Shown here piece by piece: positions 7,319 through 16,015 of a stretch of 64,000 bases of DNA. The DNA is from Kocuria flava (GTDB lineage: Bacteria > Actinomycetota > Actinomycetes > Actinomycetales > Micrococcaceae): positions 1,674,001 through 1,738,000 of the forward strand of contig NZ_CP013254.1 of the NCBI RefSeq assembly GCF_001482365.1. The letters run 5' to 3'. The notes beneath the pieces are model-generated. The model was given only the letters and a program-made list of their open reading frames with translations. It did no database searches and was not told where the DNA came from. The position numbers were made by a program, and so were the translations under genes. Each line of letters starts with the position of its first letter. The first letter of the stretch is position 1.

Positions 7319-8839
7319 TTACGTGCGGGGCAGGACGGTGTCCACCAGGAATTCGTGGAAGCGGCCGGGCTCGTCGAAGTGCGGGGTGTGCCCGGAGCGG
7401 TCGAAGACCACGAGCTCCTTCTGCGGCGCCTCGAGCCGCTCGAACCACTCGCGGGCGAGGTCGGCCCGGCCGGGGGACTCGTGGGCGCCCTCCACCACGA
7501 ACACCGGCACCTCCAGTGCGGGGACGTCGCGGCGGAAGTCCGTCTCCTGCAGCTGCGGGTAGAGCACCGCGAACGTGTCGAGGATCCCGCCCATGCCGCG
7601 GACCTGCTCGGTGAGCGTGTACTCCGGCACGAACAGGGACGCGGGGTACTCGCTGGCGGGGTCGTAGTCCTCCCCGTGCGGGAAGTCCCGGTACTCCGGG
7701 TTGGCCGAGAGCGCGTCGGGGTAGGCGAGCATGTCCTCGTAGGGCGGGGGACCGTTGGCGCGCAGCCGTGCGGCGAGGTTCTCGGCCCCGGTCCGCTCCG
7801 CCCAGGCCAGGGACTCGGCGTACATCCGCCGGTCGGTCTCCTGCTGGTCCACCATCTGCCCGGCGCCGACGTACGCGTGGTACTTCTCCGGCGCCCGCTG
7901 CACCGCCAGCACCCCGAGGGTCGAGCCCCAGGAGCTGCCCACGAGGTAGATCCGCTCCTGCCCGAAGCGTTCGCGCAGGTGGTCGGTGACCGCCAGGGTG
8001 TCCGTCACCATCTGCTCGACCGTCAGTGTGGCGGTGGGCTCCAGCGCGGAGATCGACTTTCCGGTGCCGCGCTGGTCCCACACCGCCACCGTGAAGTCCT
8101 CCTCGAGGGCCTCCCCGGCCACCCTCATCCGGCCGATGCCCGTGCCGCCGGGCCCGCCTTCCAGGTAGAGCAGCACCGGGTTGTCGGCGTCGGCCCCGCG
8201 CAGCATGAGCGCCTGCTCGTGCCCGCCGACCTCCACCGTGGTCAGCTCGGCCACGCTGCCCGGCAGCGGCTCGCCGTCGGGGCCGGGAATCGGGGCCGTG
8301 GTGGCCGGCCGCAGCAGCCCGGCTGTCAGGACCAGCACCAGGGCCGCCGCGACCACGGCAGCGGCGAACCGCAGCCACCCGCCGGCCGAGCGCCCGGCCC
8401 GAAGACCGTCCCCGGCGGCGCGCCGCGCGAGGAGCCGGCCCCACACCACGCCCACCGCCAGCGGCACGTACATCACCACCGCGTCGAAGCCCCGGCCCGC
8501 CAGCAGGGCGATGACCGAGTAGACGCTTCCCAGGTGGATCCCGTCCACGGTCGGCCCGCTCGCCGGCACCCGGACCAGCTCGAACGCCGCCGCGAAGACC
8601 AGCGGGGCGAGCAGCACCACCCACCGCGACGCCGTGCGCAGCCCCACCAGCAGACCCAGGGCGGCGCAGACCACGAGCACCGTCACGGACTGCGCCGTGG
8701 TCACCGGCCCCCGGGGCAGCACCACCCCGGTGACCAGCCCGGCCGCGGCCACGAGGACCACGACGACGACGGAACGCTGCCGCGCCCGCTGCGCACGGGC
8801 CGGGCCGGTGCGGGCGGCGCGGTCGTGGACGGTGCTCAC
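7319..8839 (-). CDS. membrane-anchored alpha/beta hydrolase (proline iminopeptidase-like, S33)
   Basis: 506-residue protein with two parts. Residues 1 to about 170 contain five or so hydrophobic helices, so the enzyme is membrane-embedded. The C-terminal 320 residues are an S33-type alpha/beta hydrolase: oxyanion-hole segment YLEGGPGGTG, the WDQRGTGKS strand, the nucleophile elbow VGSSWGSTLG (GxSxG), an acid in FVVEGAHE and the late histidine in DRSGHTPHF. Proline iminopeptidases share these motifs but usually lack the membrane domain. GTG 8839 overlaps the upstream stop in a GTGA junction. A longer continuous frame reaching 9661 is out of register with the upstream gene and is rejected. It is the last gene of a four-gene operon. 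Confidence 0.8.
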   Translation of the reverse strand: MSTVHDRAARTGPARAQRARQRSVVVVVLVAAAGLVTGVVLPRGPVTTAQSVTVLVVCAALGLLVGLRTASRWVVLLAPLVFAAAFELVRVPASGPTVDGIHLGSVYSVIALLAGRGFDAVVMYVPLAVGVVWGRLLARRAAGDGLRAGRSAGGWLRFAAAVVAAALVLVLTAGLLRPATTAPIPGPDGEPLPGSVAELTTVEVGGHEQALMLRGADADNPVLLYLEGGPGGTGIGRMRVAGEALEEDFTVAVWDQRGTGKSISALEPTATLTVEQMVTDTLAVTDHLRERFGQERIYLVGSSWGSTLGVLAVQRAPEKYHAYVGAGQMVDQQETDRRMYAESLAWAERTGAENLAARLRANGPPPYEDMLAYPDALSANPEYRDFPHGEDYDPASEYPASLFVPEYTLTEQVRGMGGILDTFAVLYPQLQETDFRRDVPALEVPVFVVEGAHESPGRADLAREWFERLEAPQKELVVFDRSGHTPHFDEPGRFHEFLVDTVLPRT

Positions 8840-9684
8840 GGCTGCCTCATCTCCTCGGTGGCCCGCCGCCGCGGGCGAGGGGAGGCCAGGTCCGGGCCGG
8901 TCATCAGCGCCACGACGAGCGCGAGCACTGTCATCACCACCGCCTCCACCGCCTGGAACCCCCGCCACAGGGCGGTGTCGCCGGCGAACAGCACGTCCCC
9001 GACCGCGTTGCCGGTGCCGTGCAGGAGCACGAGGACCAGGACGCTGCGGCCGGTGCTGTTGAACACCCAGGCCCAGACCACGCTGGTCGCCAGCACCGAC
9101 AGGACATAGAGCGGCAGGGGGTAGGCCGACATGGGGTTGCTGCGGTCCAGCAGCAGCGGCAGGTGCCATGCGGCCCACACCACCCCGAGGACGAGTGCGG
9201 CGGCCGTCCCGTTCCAGCGCTCCTGCCACCGCGGCAGGGCGAAGCCGCGCCAGGCGGCCTCCTCGGGCACCGCGGCGACGAGCCGGACGAGGAGCACCGC
9301 GGACCACGCCCAGGAGGCCCCGAGATCCGCCACCCGGTCGAGCCGGCCCAGGACGGCGAGCGCGCCCAGGGCGAGCAGAACCGGCCCGGCCAGGGCCAGG
9401 ACGTACCAGCCGGGGCGGACCCGCCAGCGGGTGAGCGGGGCGAACAGCCGGCGCCCGGCCGCCGGACCGTGCTGGGCCCGCAGCACGAGCCACGCCGCCA
9501 GCAGCGGCCCCGTCCCGCCCACCACGAACAGCACCGGGACGAGCGGGGCCGGGCCCGCCGGCAGCAGCCTGTAGGAGGCCAGGACCGTCGGTGCCCAGGC
9601 AATCCAGGTGATGCCCAGTGCCAGCACGGTGAACGCAGTCAGCGGGTGCGCGGCGGCCCACGTCGCCGCCGGCCGGGCCGTCAC
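8836..9684 (-). CDS. CPBP family intramembrane glutamic endopeptidase (CAAX protease-like)
   Basis: 282-residue polytopic membrane protein of the CPBP/Abi (Rce1-like) family. The catalytic diad motif appears as PEEAAWRGFALPRW (EExxxR), followed by the second conserved motif VVWAAWHLPLL with its histidine and a third in LLHGTGNAVGD. Family members cleave or process membrane substrates; in bacteria many act in bacteriocin self-immunity or lipoprotein handling. The GTG start at 9684 overlaps the stop of the upstream membrane gene (GTGA), and its own stop overlaps the hydrolase start the same way. Pairing a membrane protease with a membrane-tethered peptidase-like hydrolase suggests a shared peptide-processing role, which is inference. 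Confidence 0.8.
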   Translation of the reverse strand: MTARPAATWAAAHPLTAFTVLALGITWIAWAPTVLASYRLLPAGPAPLVPVLFVVGGTGPLLAAWLVLRAQHGPAAGRRLFAPLTRWRVRPGWYVLALAGPVLLALGALAVLGRLDRVADLGASWAWSAVLLVRLVAAVPEEAAWRGFALPRWQERWNGTAAALVLGVVWAAWHLPLLLDRSNPMSAYPLPLYVLSVLATSVVWAWVFNSTGRSVLVLVLLHGTGNAVGDVLFAGDTALWRGFQAVEAVVMTVLALVVALMTGPDLASPRPRRRATEEMRQP

Positions 9685-10676
9685 GGTTCGCCCCTGCGGG
9701 GACGGTCCGTCCCGGAACGGCCCCCGGATGCTGGAGGGAACCCGGAGGCCGGGACGGTGGACCGGCCGAGCGGGCGCAGAAGGCCCCACAGCACCGCCGC
9801 CGCCGCGACGGCCAGGACCAGGAACCCCGCCACGGGTCCCACGATCTCCGGGACCGTGAAGACCACCCCGGCCCGCAGCTGCAGCACCGTCTGCACCGCG
9901 ATCAGCGGGGCCAGGAACACCTCGAGCACCAGCACGGCGCAGGCGATCACGTACCCCAGCGGCCGGCCGCGGGCGATGAGCACCGCACCCCACACCGTGG
10001 CCGGGACGAGCACCGCCAGGTCCAGCGCGTGGGTGAACGGCACCGTGTAGGGCCCCAGCCGCCCGGGCGCCGCGCCCGTGACCGCCGCGGCGAGCAGCGG
10101 AGCGCCCCACACCACGACCAGCACCACCGCGCTCGCGGCCAGCAGCACGACCGGCCCGCGGCGCGGGGTCCCCGGCGGGAAGAGCCGCTCGGGGCCCCGG
10201 CGGACCAGCGCGGCGAAGAGCAGCACGAACGTGTACAAGGTGGCCGAGAACAGGACCACGGAGAGCAGGAACAGCCGGTGGTAGGCCACCGCGCCCAGGG
10301 CGTACCCGCCGTGGACGTAGAGGAAGAACCCCAGGGTGCCCAGCAGCAGCGGACCCGCCCACGGCGCGCCCCGCCGGAAGCGCAGGGTGCACAGCACCAG
10401 CAGCGGCACGCCGAGGACGAGGGTCACCAGGTCCGTGCCGCGGCTGCCCGCGGCGGTGAAGAGCGTGTCGTAGAAGTACAGCCCCGTCCCGGCCAGCTCG
10501 ACGCGCTCCCCGCGGACCGTCTCCACGGGGAAGGGTCCCGGTCCGGCCGGCCAGAGCAGCCCGGCCAGGGCCGCCACCGTCGCGAGCACGGCGATCGCCC
10601 AGCACAGCGCCGGGAGTGTGCGCGGGTCCGTCGTCGTCGGCCGTTCGGCGGGCGACCGCGTCTCAGCCGGGCGCAT
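9681..10676 (-). CDS. polytopic membrane protein of unknown function
   Basis: 331-residue protein with eight or nine hydrophobic helices and a hydrophilic, Ser/Arg/Gly-rich C-terminus. After a first helix (LCWAIAVLATVAALAGLL) comes an extracytoplasmic-looking loop with VELAGTGLYFYDTLFTAAG, then alternating helices and short loops. No family motif is recognised. ATG 10676 overlaps the upstream gene by 14 bp, and the stop overlaps the CPBP gene start, so all four genes are translationally coupled. It is probably a partner or substrate channel of the operon's enzymes, but no role can be shown. Confidence 0.65.
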   Translation of the reverse strand: MRPAETRSPAERPTTTDPRTLPALCWAIAVLATVAALAGLLWPAGPGPFPVETVRGERVELAGTGLYFYDTLFTAAGSRGTDLVTLVLGVPLLVLCTLRFRRGAPWAGPLLLGTLGFFLYVHGGYALGAVAYHRLFLLSVVLFSATLYTFVLLFAALVRRGPERLFPPGTPRRGPVVLLAASAVVLVVVWGAPLLAAAVTGAAPGRLGPYTVPFTHALDLAVLVPATVWGAVLIARGRPLGYVIACAVLVLEVFLAPLIAVQTVLQLRAGVVFTVPEIVGPVAGFLVLAVAAAAVLWGLLRPLGRSTVPASGFPPASGGRSGTDRPRRGEP

Positions 10677-11070
10677 CGAGGTGGTCCGCGACCCACGCGT
10701 GGACGGCCGGCACGAGCGCGGCCGCGAGCACCGCGGCGCTGCCGAGCAGGTGCAGCCAGAGGTTGATCTGCACGCCCATGTCGCCCAGCCCGACCTCGAG
10801 GCGGCGCTGGGCGAGCGCGAACGGGACGACGGCGAGGATCCCGACCACTCCCGACACCACTGCGGCCGTGTCCCACCAGGCGTGCTGCCTGTACACCGCC
10901 CACGCGGTGACCGAGAACCCCGCGATCGCCAGGTACGCCAGGACGTTGGTCACGGTCCACAGCCGCCCGGTCGGGGGAGGGGTGCGCCCGGCCATCATGG
11001 ACGTCATCCACCAGAAGGTCGTGCCGAACAGGAACAGGCCGATGGCCGTCATGCCGCGAACAGTCCACAT
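10663..11070 (-). CDS. small four-helix membrane protein, first gene of the hydrolase operon
   Basis: 135-residue protein with four predicted membrane helices: FLFGTTFWWMTSMMAG, LAYLAIAGFSVTAWAVY, VVSGVVGILAVVPFAL and LHLLGSAAVLAAALVP. No domain is recognised. ATG 11070 follows GGGGAGGCATC, a strong ribosome site, and the ORF overlaps the next gene by 14 bp. The upstream 255 bp are shared with the divergent tachylectin-like gene and should hold both promoters. A much longer frame running to 12888 on this strand is the antisense shadow of the repeat protein and is rejected. Confidence 0.65.
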   Translation of the reverse strand: MWTVRGMTAIGLFLFGTTFWWMTSMMAGRTPPPTGRLWTVTNVLAYLAIAGFSVTAWAVYRQHAWWDTAAVVSGVVGILAVVPFALAQRRLEVGLGDMGVQINLWLHLLGSAAVLAAALVPAVHAWVADHLDAPG

Positions 11071-11325
11071 GATGCCTCCCCGGGGCTCCGTAGAACCATG
11101 GTGCGATCCAGCCGGGTTGCGGAAGAAGAACTGCCCGGTACGAGACGACGGCCGGCCGCTCGTCGCTTCGCCCGAGTAGTCATGCCGGGGTAACGCAGAC
11201 GGGGTGACAGTGAGCGTGGCCTCGGGGTCGTCCCGTACTCCCGGAGCACCACGACCCCGCTCGGCCACCGGATCGGCCCGACTGGACGGCCGCCGGACGG
11301 TTTCTAGGATTTCGAGGGGTCCGTG

Positions 11326-12678
11326 ATGAGCAAGCACAACCACCTGGAGGAGCCGGCGTCGAGGAACGGCTCGCTCGTGATGTCCCGCCGCGGTCTGCTG
11401 ACGACCGGCACCGCGGTGGCCTCCGTCGTCGCGGTCGGGGGGATCCCGTCGGCGGCGACGGCCGCCCCGAACGCCAACGGCGTCATCTACGCGATCGAGT
11501 ACGACTGGGACCTGCTGTGGTACCGCCACGAGGGCCGCGGCAACGGCACGCCCCGGTGGGCCAACAACGGCCGCGGCAAGAAGGTCGGCAACGGGTGGGA
11601 CTTCGCCCACGTCTTCCAGGGCGCCGAAGGAGTCGTCTACGCGGTCGGGCACAACGGCGACCTCTGGTGGTACCGCCACCAGGGGATCTTCGACGGCACA
11701 CCCCGGTGGGCCAACAACGGCCAGGGCAAGAAGGTCGGCAGCGGGTGGAACTTCGCCCACGTCTTCTACGGCGGCGGCGGCGTCATCTACGCGGTCGGCC
11801 ACAACGGGGACCTGTGGTGGTACCGGCACGAGGGCCGCGGCAACGGCACGCCCCGGTGGGCGAACAACGGCCAGGGCAAGAAGGTCGGCAGCGGCTGGGA
11901 CTTCGCCCACGTGTTCTACGGCGGCGACGGGATCATCTACGCGGTCGGGCACAACGGCGATCTGTGGTGGTACCGGCACGAGGGCCGCGGCAACGGCACG
12001 CCCCGGTGGGCGAACAACGGCCAGGGCAAGAAGGTCGGCAGCGGCTGGGACTTCGCCCACGTGTTCTACGGCGGCGACGGGATCATCTACGCGGTCGGGC
12101 ACAACGGCGATCTGTGGTGGTACCGGCACGAGGGCCGCGGCAACGGCACGCCCCGGTGGGCGAACAACGGCCAGGGCAAGAAGGTCGGCAGCGGCTGGGA
12201 CTTCGCCCACGTGTTCTACGGCGGCGACGGGATCATCTACGCGGTCGGGCACAACGGCGATCTGTGGTGGTACCGGCACGAGGGCCGCGGCAACGGCACG
12301 CCCCGGTGGGCGAACAACGGCCGGGGCAAGAAGGTCGGCAGCGGGTGGAACTTCGCCCACGTCTTCTACGGCGGCGGCGGCGTCATCTACGCGGTCGGCC
12401 ACAACGGGGACCTGTGGTGGTACCGGCACGAGGGCCGCGGCAACGGCACGCCCCGGTGGGCGAACAACGGCCAGGGCAAGAAGGTCGGCAGCGGCTGGGA
12501 CTTCGCCCACGTCTTCGGCGGCGGCGGCGGCATCATCTACGCGGTCGGGCACAACGGGGACATGTGGTGGTACCGCCACGAAGGCCGCCACAACGGCACC
12601 CCCCGCTGGGCCAACAACGGCCAGGGGAAGAAGATCGGCAACGGCTGGAACTTCGCCCACGTCTTCTACGGGAACTGA
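11326..12678 (+). CDS. Tat-exported tachylectin-like repeat protein
   Basis: 450-residue exported protein. The N-terminus has a twin-arginine signal (SRRGLL near residue 20, hydrophobic stretch, ATA-A cleavage near residue 47). The mature part is eight tandem units of 50 residues, each reading roughly IYAVGHNGDLWWYRHEG, then a GTPRWANNG segment and VGSGWDFAHVF. This matches the tachylectin-type beta-propeller pattern in which each blade can bind a sugar such as GlcNAc. Tat export implies folding before secretion. ATG 11326 lies 6 bases after GAGGGG. The DNA units are 150 bp and two are identical, so copy number may vary. Its closeness to the exopolysaccharide locus suggests binding of surface glycans; that is inference. 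Confidence 0.75.
   Translation: MSKHNHLEEPASRNGSLVMSRRGLLTTGTAVASVVAVGGIPSAATAAPNANGVIYAIEYDWDLLWYRHEGRGNGTPRWANNGRGKKVGNGWDFAHVFQGAEGVVYAVGHNGDLWWYRHQGIFDGTPRWANNGQGKKVGSGWNFAHVFYGGGGVIYAVGHNGDLWWYRHEGRGNGTPRWANNGQGKKVGSGWDFAHVFYGGDGIIYAVGHNGDLWWYRHEGRGNGTPRWANNGQGKKVGSGWDFAHVFYGGDGIIYAVGHNGDLWWYRHEGRGNGTPRWANNGQGKKVGSGWDFAHVFYGGDGIIYAVGHNGDLWWYRHEGRGNGTPRWANNGRGKKVGSGWNFAHVFYGGGGVIYAVGHNGDLWWYRHEGRGNGTPRWANNGQGKKVGSGWDFAHVFGGGGGIIYAVGHNGDMWWYRHEGRHNGTPRWANNGQGKKIGNGWNFAHVFYGN
11491..12663 (+). repeat. tandem 150-bp coding repeats (8 units)
   Basis: Units begin near 11491, 11641, 11791, 11941, 12091, 12241, 12391 and 12541. The units at 11941-12090 and 12091-12240 are identical. Blocks around 11741-11820 and 12341-12420 also match exactly although 600 bp apart, a sign of unequal crossing-over or gene conversion. 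The 50-codon period keeps the frame whatever the copy number. Confidence 0.95.
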
Positions 12679-12713
12679 GCGACGCCGTCCGGGTCGCGAC
12701 CCGCACGACTTCT

Positions 12714-12766
12714 GGCACACCGACGAGGGCACCTTTCCCGGTGGAGGGTGCCCTCGTCGGTGTGCC
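12714..12766 (+). terminator. 20-bp perfect hairpin terminator after the repeat protein
   Basis: A perfect 20-bp inverted repeat (12714-12733 with 12747-12766) and 13-nt loop begins 36 bp after the tachylectin-like stop. No U tract follows. It should insulate the next gene, whose leader fills 12767-12932. Confidence 0.8.
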
Positions 12767-12932
12767 GCAGCAGGCGGCCGGGGCCTGCGCCGGGAGCACG
12801 CACACCAGCCGCACGTCTTGCGATGTGGCACCGGGTTCGGCAGGTCATGTTCGGTCGCATCCGCACTGTGCCGCGAATCAGGGAACACAATGCCGTGTGA
12901 CCAGGGGATTCACCACGGCACGGGGGTCGGTC

Positions 12933-14159
12933 ATGCAGTGTTCACCGCAGTCGAAGCTCATCACGGGGGCGGTTGCAGCCGCGCTCGCGGTGGCAGGCCT
13001 GGGGGCGGCGACCCCCGCACACGCGGCCGCCCAACCGTACTTCACGTACGGGCAGGGGTGGCGGGTCGACCAGCACGTGCGGGAGCTGGCCGACGTCGAC
13101 GGGGACGGACGGGCGGACGTCGTCGGCTTCGGCGACCCCGGCACGTTCGTCGCCCACGGCCGGGCCGACGGCACGCTCGCCCCGCCGGTGCTCGCGATCC
13201 GCGACTACGGCACCGGCCAGGGATGGTCGGAGAGCCAGCGGACCACCGGGGACGTCAACGGGGACGGCCGCGACGACCTCATCGGCTTCGGCACCAAGGG
13301 CGTGCAGGTCTCCTACGCCCGCGCCGACGGCTCCTTCACCCCGGCCGCGCAGGTGGTCGACGACTTCGGCTGGGTCCAGGGCTGGACGGCCGAGCGCACG
13401 CCCCGGCACGTGGCCGACGTCAACGGCGACGGCATCGAGGACGTCGTCGGCTTCGGCTACGGAGGCGTGCGGGTGGCCTACGGCCGGGCGAACAACTCGT
13501 TCACCCCGGCGGTGCTCGCGATCCGCGACTTCGGCACCGCCCAGGGCTGGCGGACCGACCAGCACCCGCGGGAGGTGACCGACGTCAACGACGACGGCGC
13601 CGCCGATGTGGTCGGCTTTGGTGCCGGCGGCGTGTGGATGTCCTACGGGCGGGCCGACGGAACGTTCACCGCACCCGCACTGGAGGTCCGCGACTTCGGG
13701 GTCGCCCAGGGCTGGCGGGTCGACCGGCACCCGCGCACGGTGGGGGACGTCAGCGGCGACGGGCGGGCCGACGTCGTCGGCTTCGGCGACCGCGGCGTGA
13801 TGGTGGCCCCCTCCATCCCCACGCTGCCGCGCAACATCAACTTCTACCCCTCGCGCCTGGAGGCGGCCGACTTCGGGGTGGCCCAGGGCTGGCGGGTCGA
13901 CCGGCACCCGCGCCACCTGGCGGACGTGACCGGGGACGGGATCCAGGACGTGGTCGGCTTCGCGAACGCCGGCACGTGGGCGGCCTTCGGCGGGGAGGAG
14001 AGCCTCCAGAGCCCGGGGCAGTACAACGGTGAGTTCGGCTGGGACGCCGGCTGGACCCCGGAGCGCTACCCCCGCCTGCTCGGGGACGTGAACGGCGACG
14101 GCCACGAGGACGTCGTGGGCTTCGGACACTCCCTGACGAGCGTGCGACTGTCCCCGTGA
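12933..14159 (+). CDS. secreted FG-GAP/VCBS-type repeat protein
   Basis: 408-residue exported protein. A Sec signal peptide (KLITGAVAAALAVAGLG core, AHA-A cleavage near residue 33) is followed by seven repeats of 50-60 residues. Each carries an aromatic GWxxDxHPR element and a calcium-loop-like DVNGDGRADVVGFG motif (DxNxDGxxD), as in FG-GAP/VCBS beta-propellers. Such proteins bind calcium and often sugars or other cell-surface ligands. ATG 12933 has a GGGGG run 8-9 bases upstream. It lies between a 20-bp terminator and a shared terminator, so it is monocistronic. Neighbouring another propeller protein and the wzc-like gene suggests a role at the glycan-coated surface. Confidence 0.8.
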   Translation: MQCSPQSKLITGAVAAALAVAGLGAATPAHAAAQPYFTYGQGWRVDQHVRELADVDGDGRADVVGFGDPGTFVAHGRADGTLAPPVLAIRDYGTGQGWSESQRTTGDVNGDGRDDLIGFGTKGVQVSYARADGSFTPAAQVVDDFGWVQGWTAERTPRHVADVNGDGIEDVVGFGYGGVRVAYGRANNSFTPAVLAIRDFGTAQGWRTDQHPREVTDVNDDGAADVVGFGAGGVWMSYGRADGTFTAPALEVRDFGVAQGWRVDRHPRTVGDVSGDGRADVVGFGDRGVMVAPSIPTLPRNINFYPSRLEAADFGVAQGWRVDRHPRHLADVTGDGIQDVVGFANAGTWAAFGGEESLQSPGQYNGEFGWDAGWTPERYPRLLGDVNGDGHEDVVGFGHSLTSVRLSP

Positions 14160-14230
14160 CGCCGGGGCGGCAGATGTCCTGAGAGCGAACACGACCGCGG
14201 CGTGCGCTCGATGTCCAGAGGCAGAGCAGG

Positions 14231-14277
14231 CACAGCAGCAGGGGCGCCCTCCGGAGTGGAGGGCGCCCCTGGCTGTG
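14231..14277. terminator. shared hairpin terminator between FG-GAP gene and wzc-like gene
   Basis: A 14-bp perfect GC-rich stem (14239-14252 with 14258-14271) is extended by CACAGC / GCTGTG after a 2-nt bulge. It stands between convergent stops and should end both transcripts. Confidence 0.75.
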
Positions 14278-14291
14278 CGGTGCGGAAGCGG

Positions 14292-15941
14292 TCAGGCCCG
14301 GTGCGTGCCCTTGCCCGGGCGCTGCCACGCGGCGAGGTCGAAGCGCTCGGCCTCGGGCTCGTCGGCCGGCAGGTCGGAGACCGCGGCGTCGGCGGGGGAC
14401 TCGGTCTCCAGGGCGGCGGTGGAGCCGGTGTCCGGCGCGCTGGACCCAGGAGCAGCGGGACCGGCGGCCGGGACCTCCTTCGCCGGGCGCAGGGGCGCCT
14501 CGGCGGCGTCCTCCCCGGAGTCGTCGGAGGCGTAGTAGCTCTTGCCGTAGTACCCGTAGAAGCCGGCGTCGGCCCCGGTGGTCGGCACGTGGTTGAGCAC
14601 CACGCCCAGCACGCGCCCGCGCACCTGCTCGATGTTGCCCAGCGCCTTGCCGAGCTCGTCCACCGTGGTGCCCTGGGCCGTGGCGACCACGAGGGCGCCG
14701 TCGGCGGAGGCGGTGAGCAGGGCGGCGTCGGTGACGGGCAGCAGCGGGGGAGCGTCGACGAGCACGAAGGCGTCCTCGGCGAGCTCGGCGAGCATGGTGC
14801 GCATCGCCTGGGAGGCGAGCAGCTCGGTGGGGTTGGGCGGGGTGCGCCCGGCGCCGAGCACCTGCAGGTTCGGGAACTTGTCGTAGACCTGCAGGACGTC
14901 GTCGACCTCGGCCTCACCCACGAGCACGTCGGTGATGCCCACGCCGGGGACCAGCCCGAACAGCTCGGTCATCACGGGGCGGCGGAGGTCGCCGTCCACG
15001 ACCACGACGTCCCGGCCGGTCGAGGCGATCGCCACCGCGAGGTTCGCGGAGATCGAGGACTTGCCCTCACCGGGCATCGACGAGGTGACGACGACGACGC
15101 GCGGCGGCGCGTCCACCGACACGAAGCTGAGGTTGGTGCGCAGCTCGCGCAGCGCCTCGGAGAACGCGTGATGGCCGCGGCCGCCGGAGGCGCCGGTCTC
15201 GATGATCTCGCGGTGGTCGGCGAGCCGGTCGTCCTCGGGGATGATGCCCAGCACCGGGGTGCCGAAGGTCTCGCGGACCTCCTCGACGGAACGGATGCGG
15301 CGGTCCATCTTCCAGCGGGCGAAGGCGTAGAGCAGCCCGAGGCCGAGCCCGCCCACGAGCCCGAGCGCGAGGTTGAGCTTCGTGTTGGGGGAGGAGGGGG
15401 ACAGGGGCAGCGAGGCGTTGCTCAGCGGCTGGACGGCCACGCGGTTGATCGCGTCCTCGTCGTCGCCCCCGGTCTCCAGCTCCTGGACCTGCTCAGCCAG
15501 GGCCACGACCCACGCGTTGGCGAGGTCCGCCGACTCGGTCGGGTCCAGGGCCTCGGTGGTCACCCGGATCTCGGTGGTGTCCACGGGCACGTCCGTGGAG
15601 ACCCGCTCGAGCAGCTGCTCGGGCGTGGTGTCGAGGTCCAGCTCGTCGATGACGCCCTCGGCCACGGGCCGGGAGGTCGCCAGCGACTCGTAGGAGACGG
15701 CCTTGGACTGGGCGAGGTTCTCGCCCGCCAGCGCGCTGGCCAGGTCCTGCTCGCCCACGGTGACGACGAGCCCGGAGGCGGTCGCCGAGTAGACCTTCGG
15801 CTGCAGCAGGGTCCAGCCCAGAGCGAGCAGGGTGCACAGCAGCGTGATGAGCGTGATGCCGCGCCAGTGGTTCCGCACCAGCCGGAGCAGGTCCCTCGCG
15901 TCGAGCGCGGGGGCCTCCCGCTCCACGTCGATGTGCTCCAT
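14292..15941 (-). CDS. polysaccharide co-polymerase with tyrosine autokinase domain (Wzc/CpsCD-like)
   Basis: 549-residue membrane protein that controls chain length and export of capsule or exopolysaccharide. The N-terminal Wzz-type domain has helices at about 20-45 (ITLITLLCTLLALGWTLL) and 255-275 (LNLALGLVGGLGLGLLYAFA). The cytoplasmic BY-kinase follows: Walker A SSMPGEGKSSISANLA, Walker A' VVVVDGDLRRP and Walker B FVLVDAPPLLP. A tyrosine-rich patch (FYGYYGKSYYA near residue 480) is the likely autophosphorylation cluster, followed by an acidic, alanine-rich tail. The fused form is usual in actinobacteria. ATG 15941 follows GAGGAG by 4 bases. No cognate Wzb phosphatase is in view. It is last in the gmd-fcl-wzc leftward unit. 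Confidence 0.9.
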   Translation of the reverse strand: MEHIDVEREAPALDARDLLRLVRNHWRGITLITLLCTLLALGWTLLQPKVYSATASGLVVTVGEQDLASALAGENLAQSKAVSYESLATSRPVAEGVIDELDLDTTPEQLLERVSTDVPVDTTEIRVTTEALDPTESADLANAWVVALAEQVQELETGGDDEDAINRVAVQPLSNASLPLSPSSPNTKLNLALGLVGGLGLGLLYAFARWKMDRRIRSVEEVRETFGTPVLGIIPEDDRLADHREIIETGASGGRGHHAFSEALRELRTNLSFVSVDAPPRVVVVTSSMPGEGKSSISANLAVAIASTGRDVVVVDGDLRRPVMTELFGLVPGVGITDVLVGEAEVDDVLQVYDKFPNLQVLGAGRTPPNPTELLASQAMRTMLAELAEDAFVLVDAPPLLPVTDAALLTASADGALVVATAQGTTVDELGKALGNIEQVRGRVLGVVLNHVPTTGADAGFYGYYGKSYYASDDSGEDAAEAPLRPAKEVPAAGPAAPGSSAPDTGSTAALETESPADAAVSDLPADEPEAERFDLAAWQRPGKGTHRA

Positions 15942-16015
15942 GGTTCTCCTCGGTGTCGGTGCGGTCTCGTTGGGAGCGGCCTGCGCGGCCGCCGGCGGGT
16001 GCTGCGGCGCGGGGC

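Noticed and set aside
7319..9661. A continuous 780-residue frame joining the hydrolase to upstream DNA
   Set aside because: The upstream part overlaps the CPBP protease gene in another frame and is not protein-like; the GTGA junction at 8836-8839 gives a proper start.
11491..12663. Tandem repeats as a CRISPR array
   Set aside because: The units are 150 bp, contiguous and in-frame coding, with no spacers and no cas genes.
10663..12888. 741-residue minus-strand repeat protein
   Set aside because: It is the antisense of the tachylectin-like repeats joined to a real 135-residue gene that has its own strong start at 11070.
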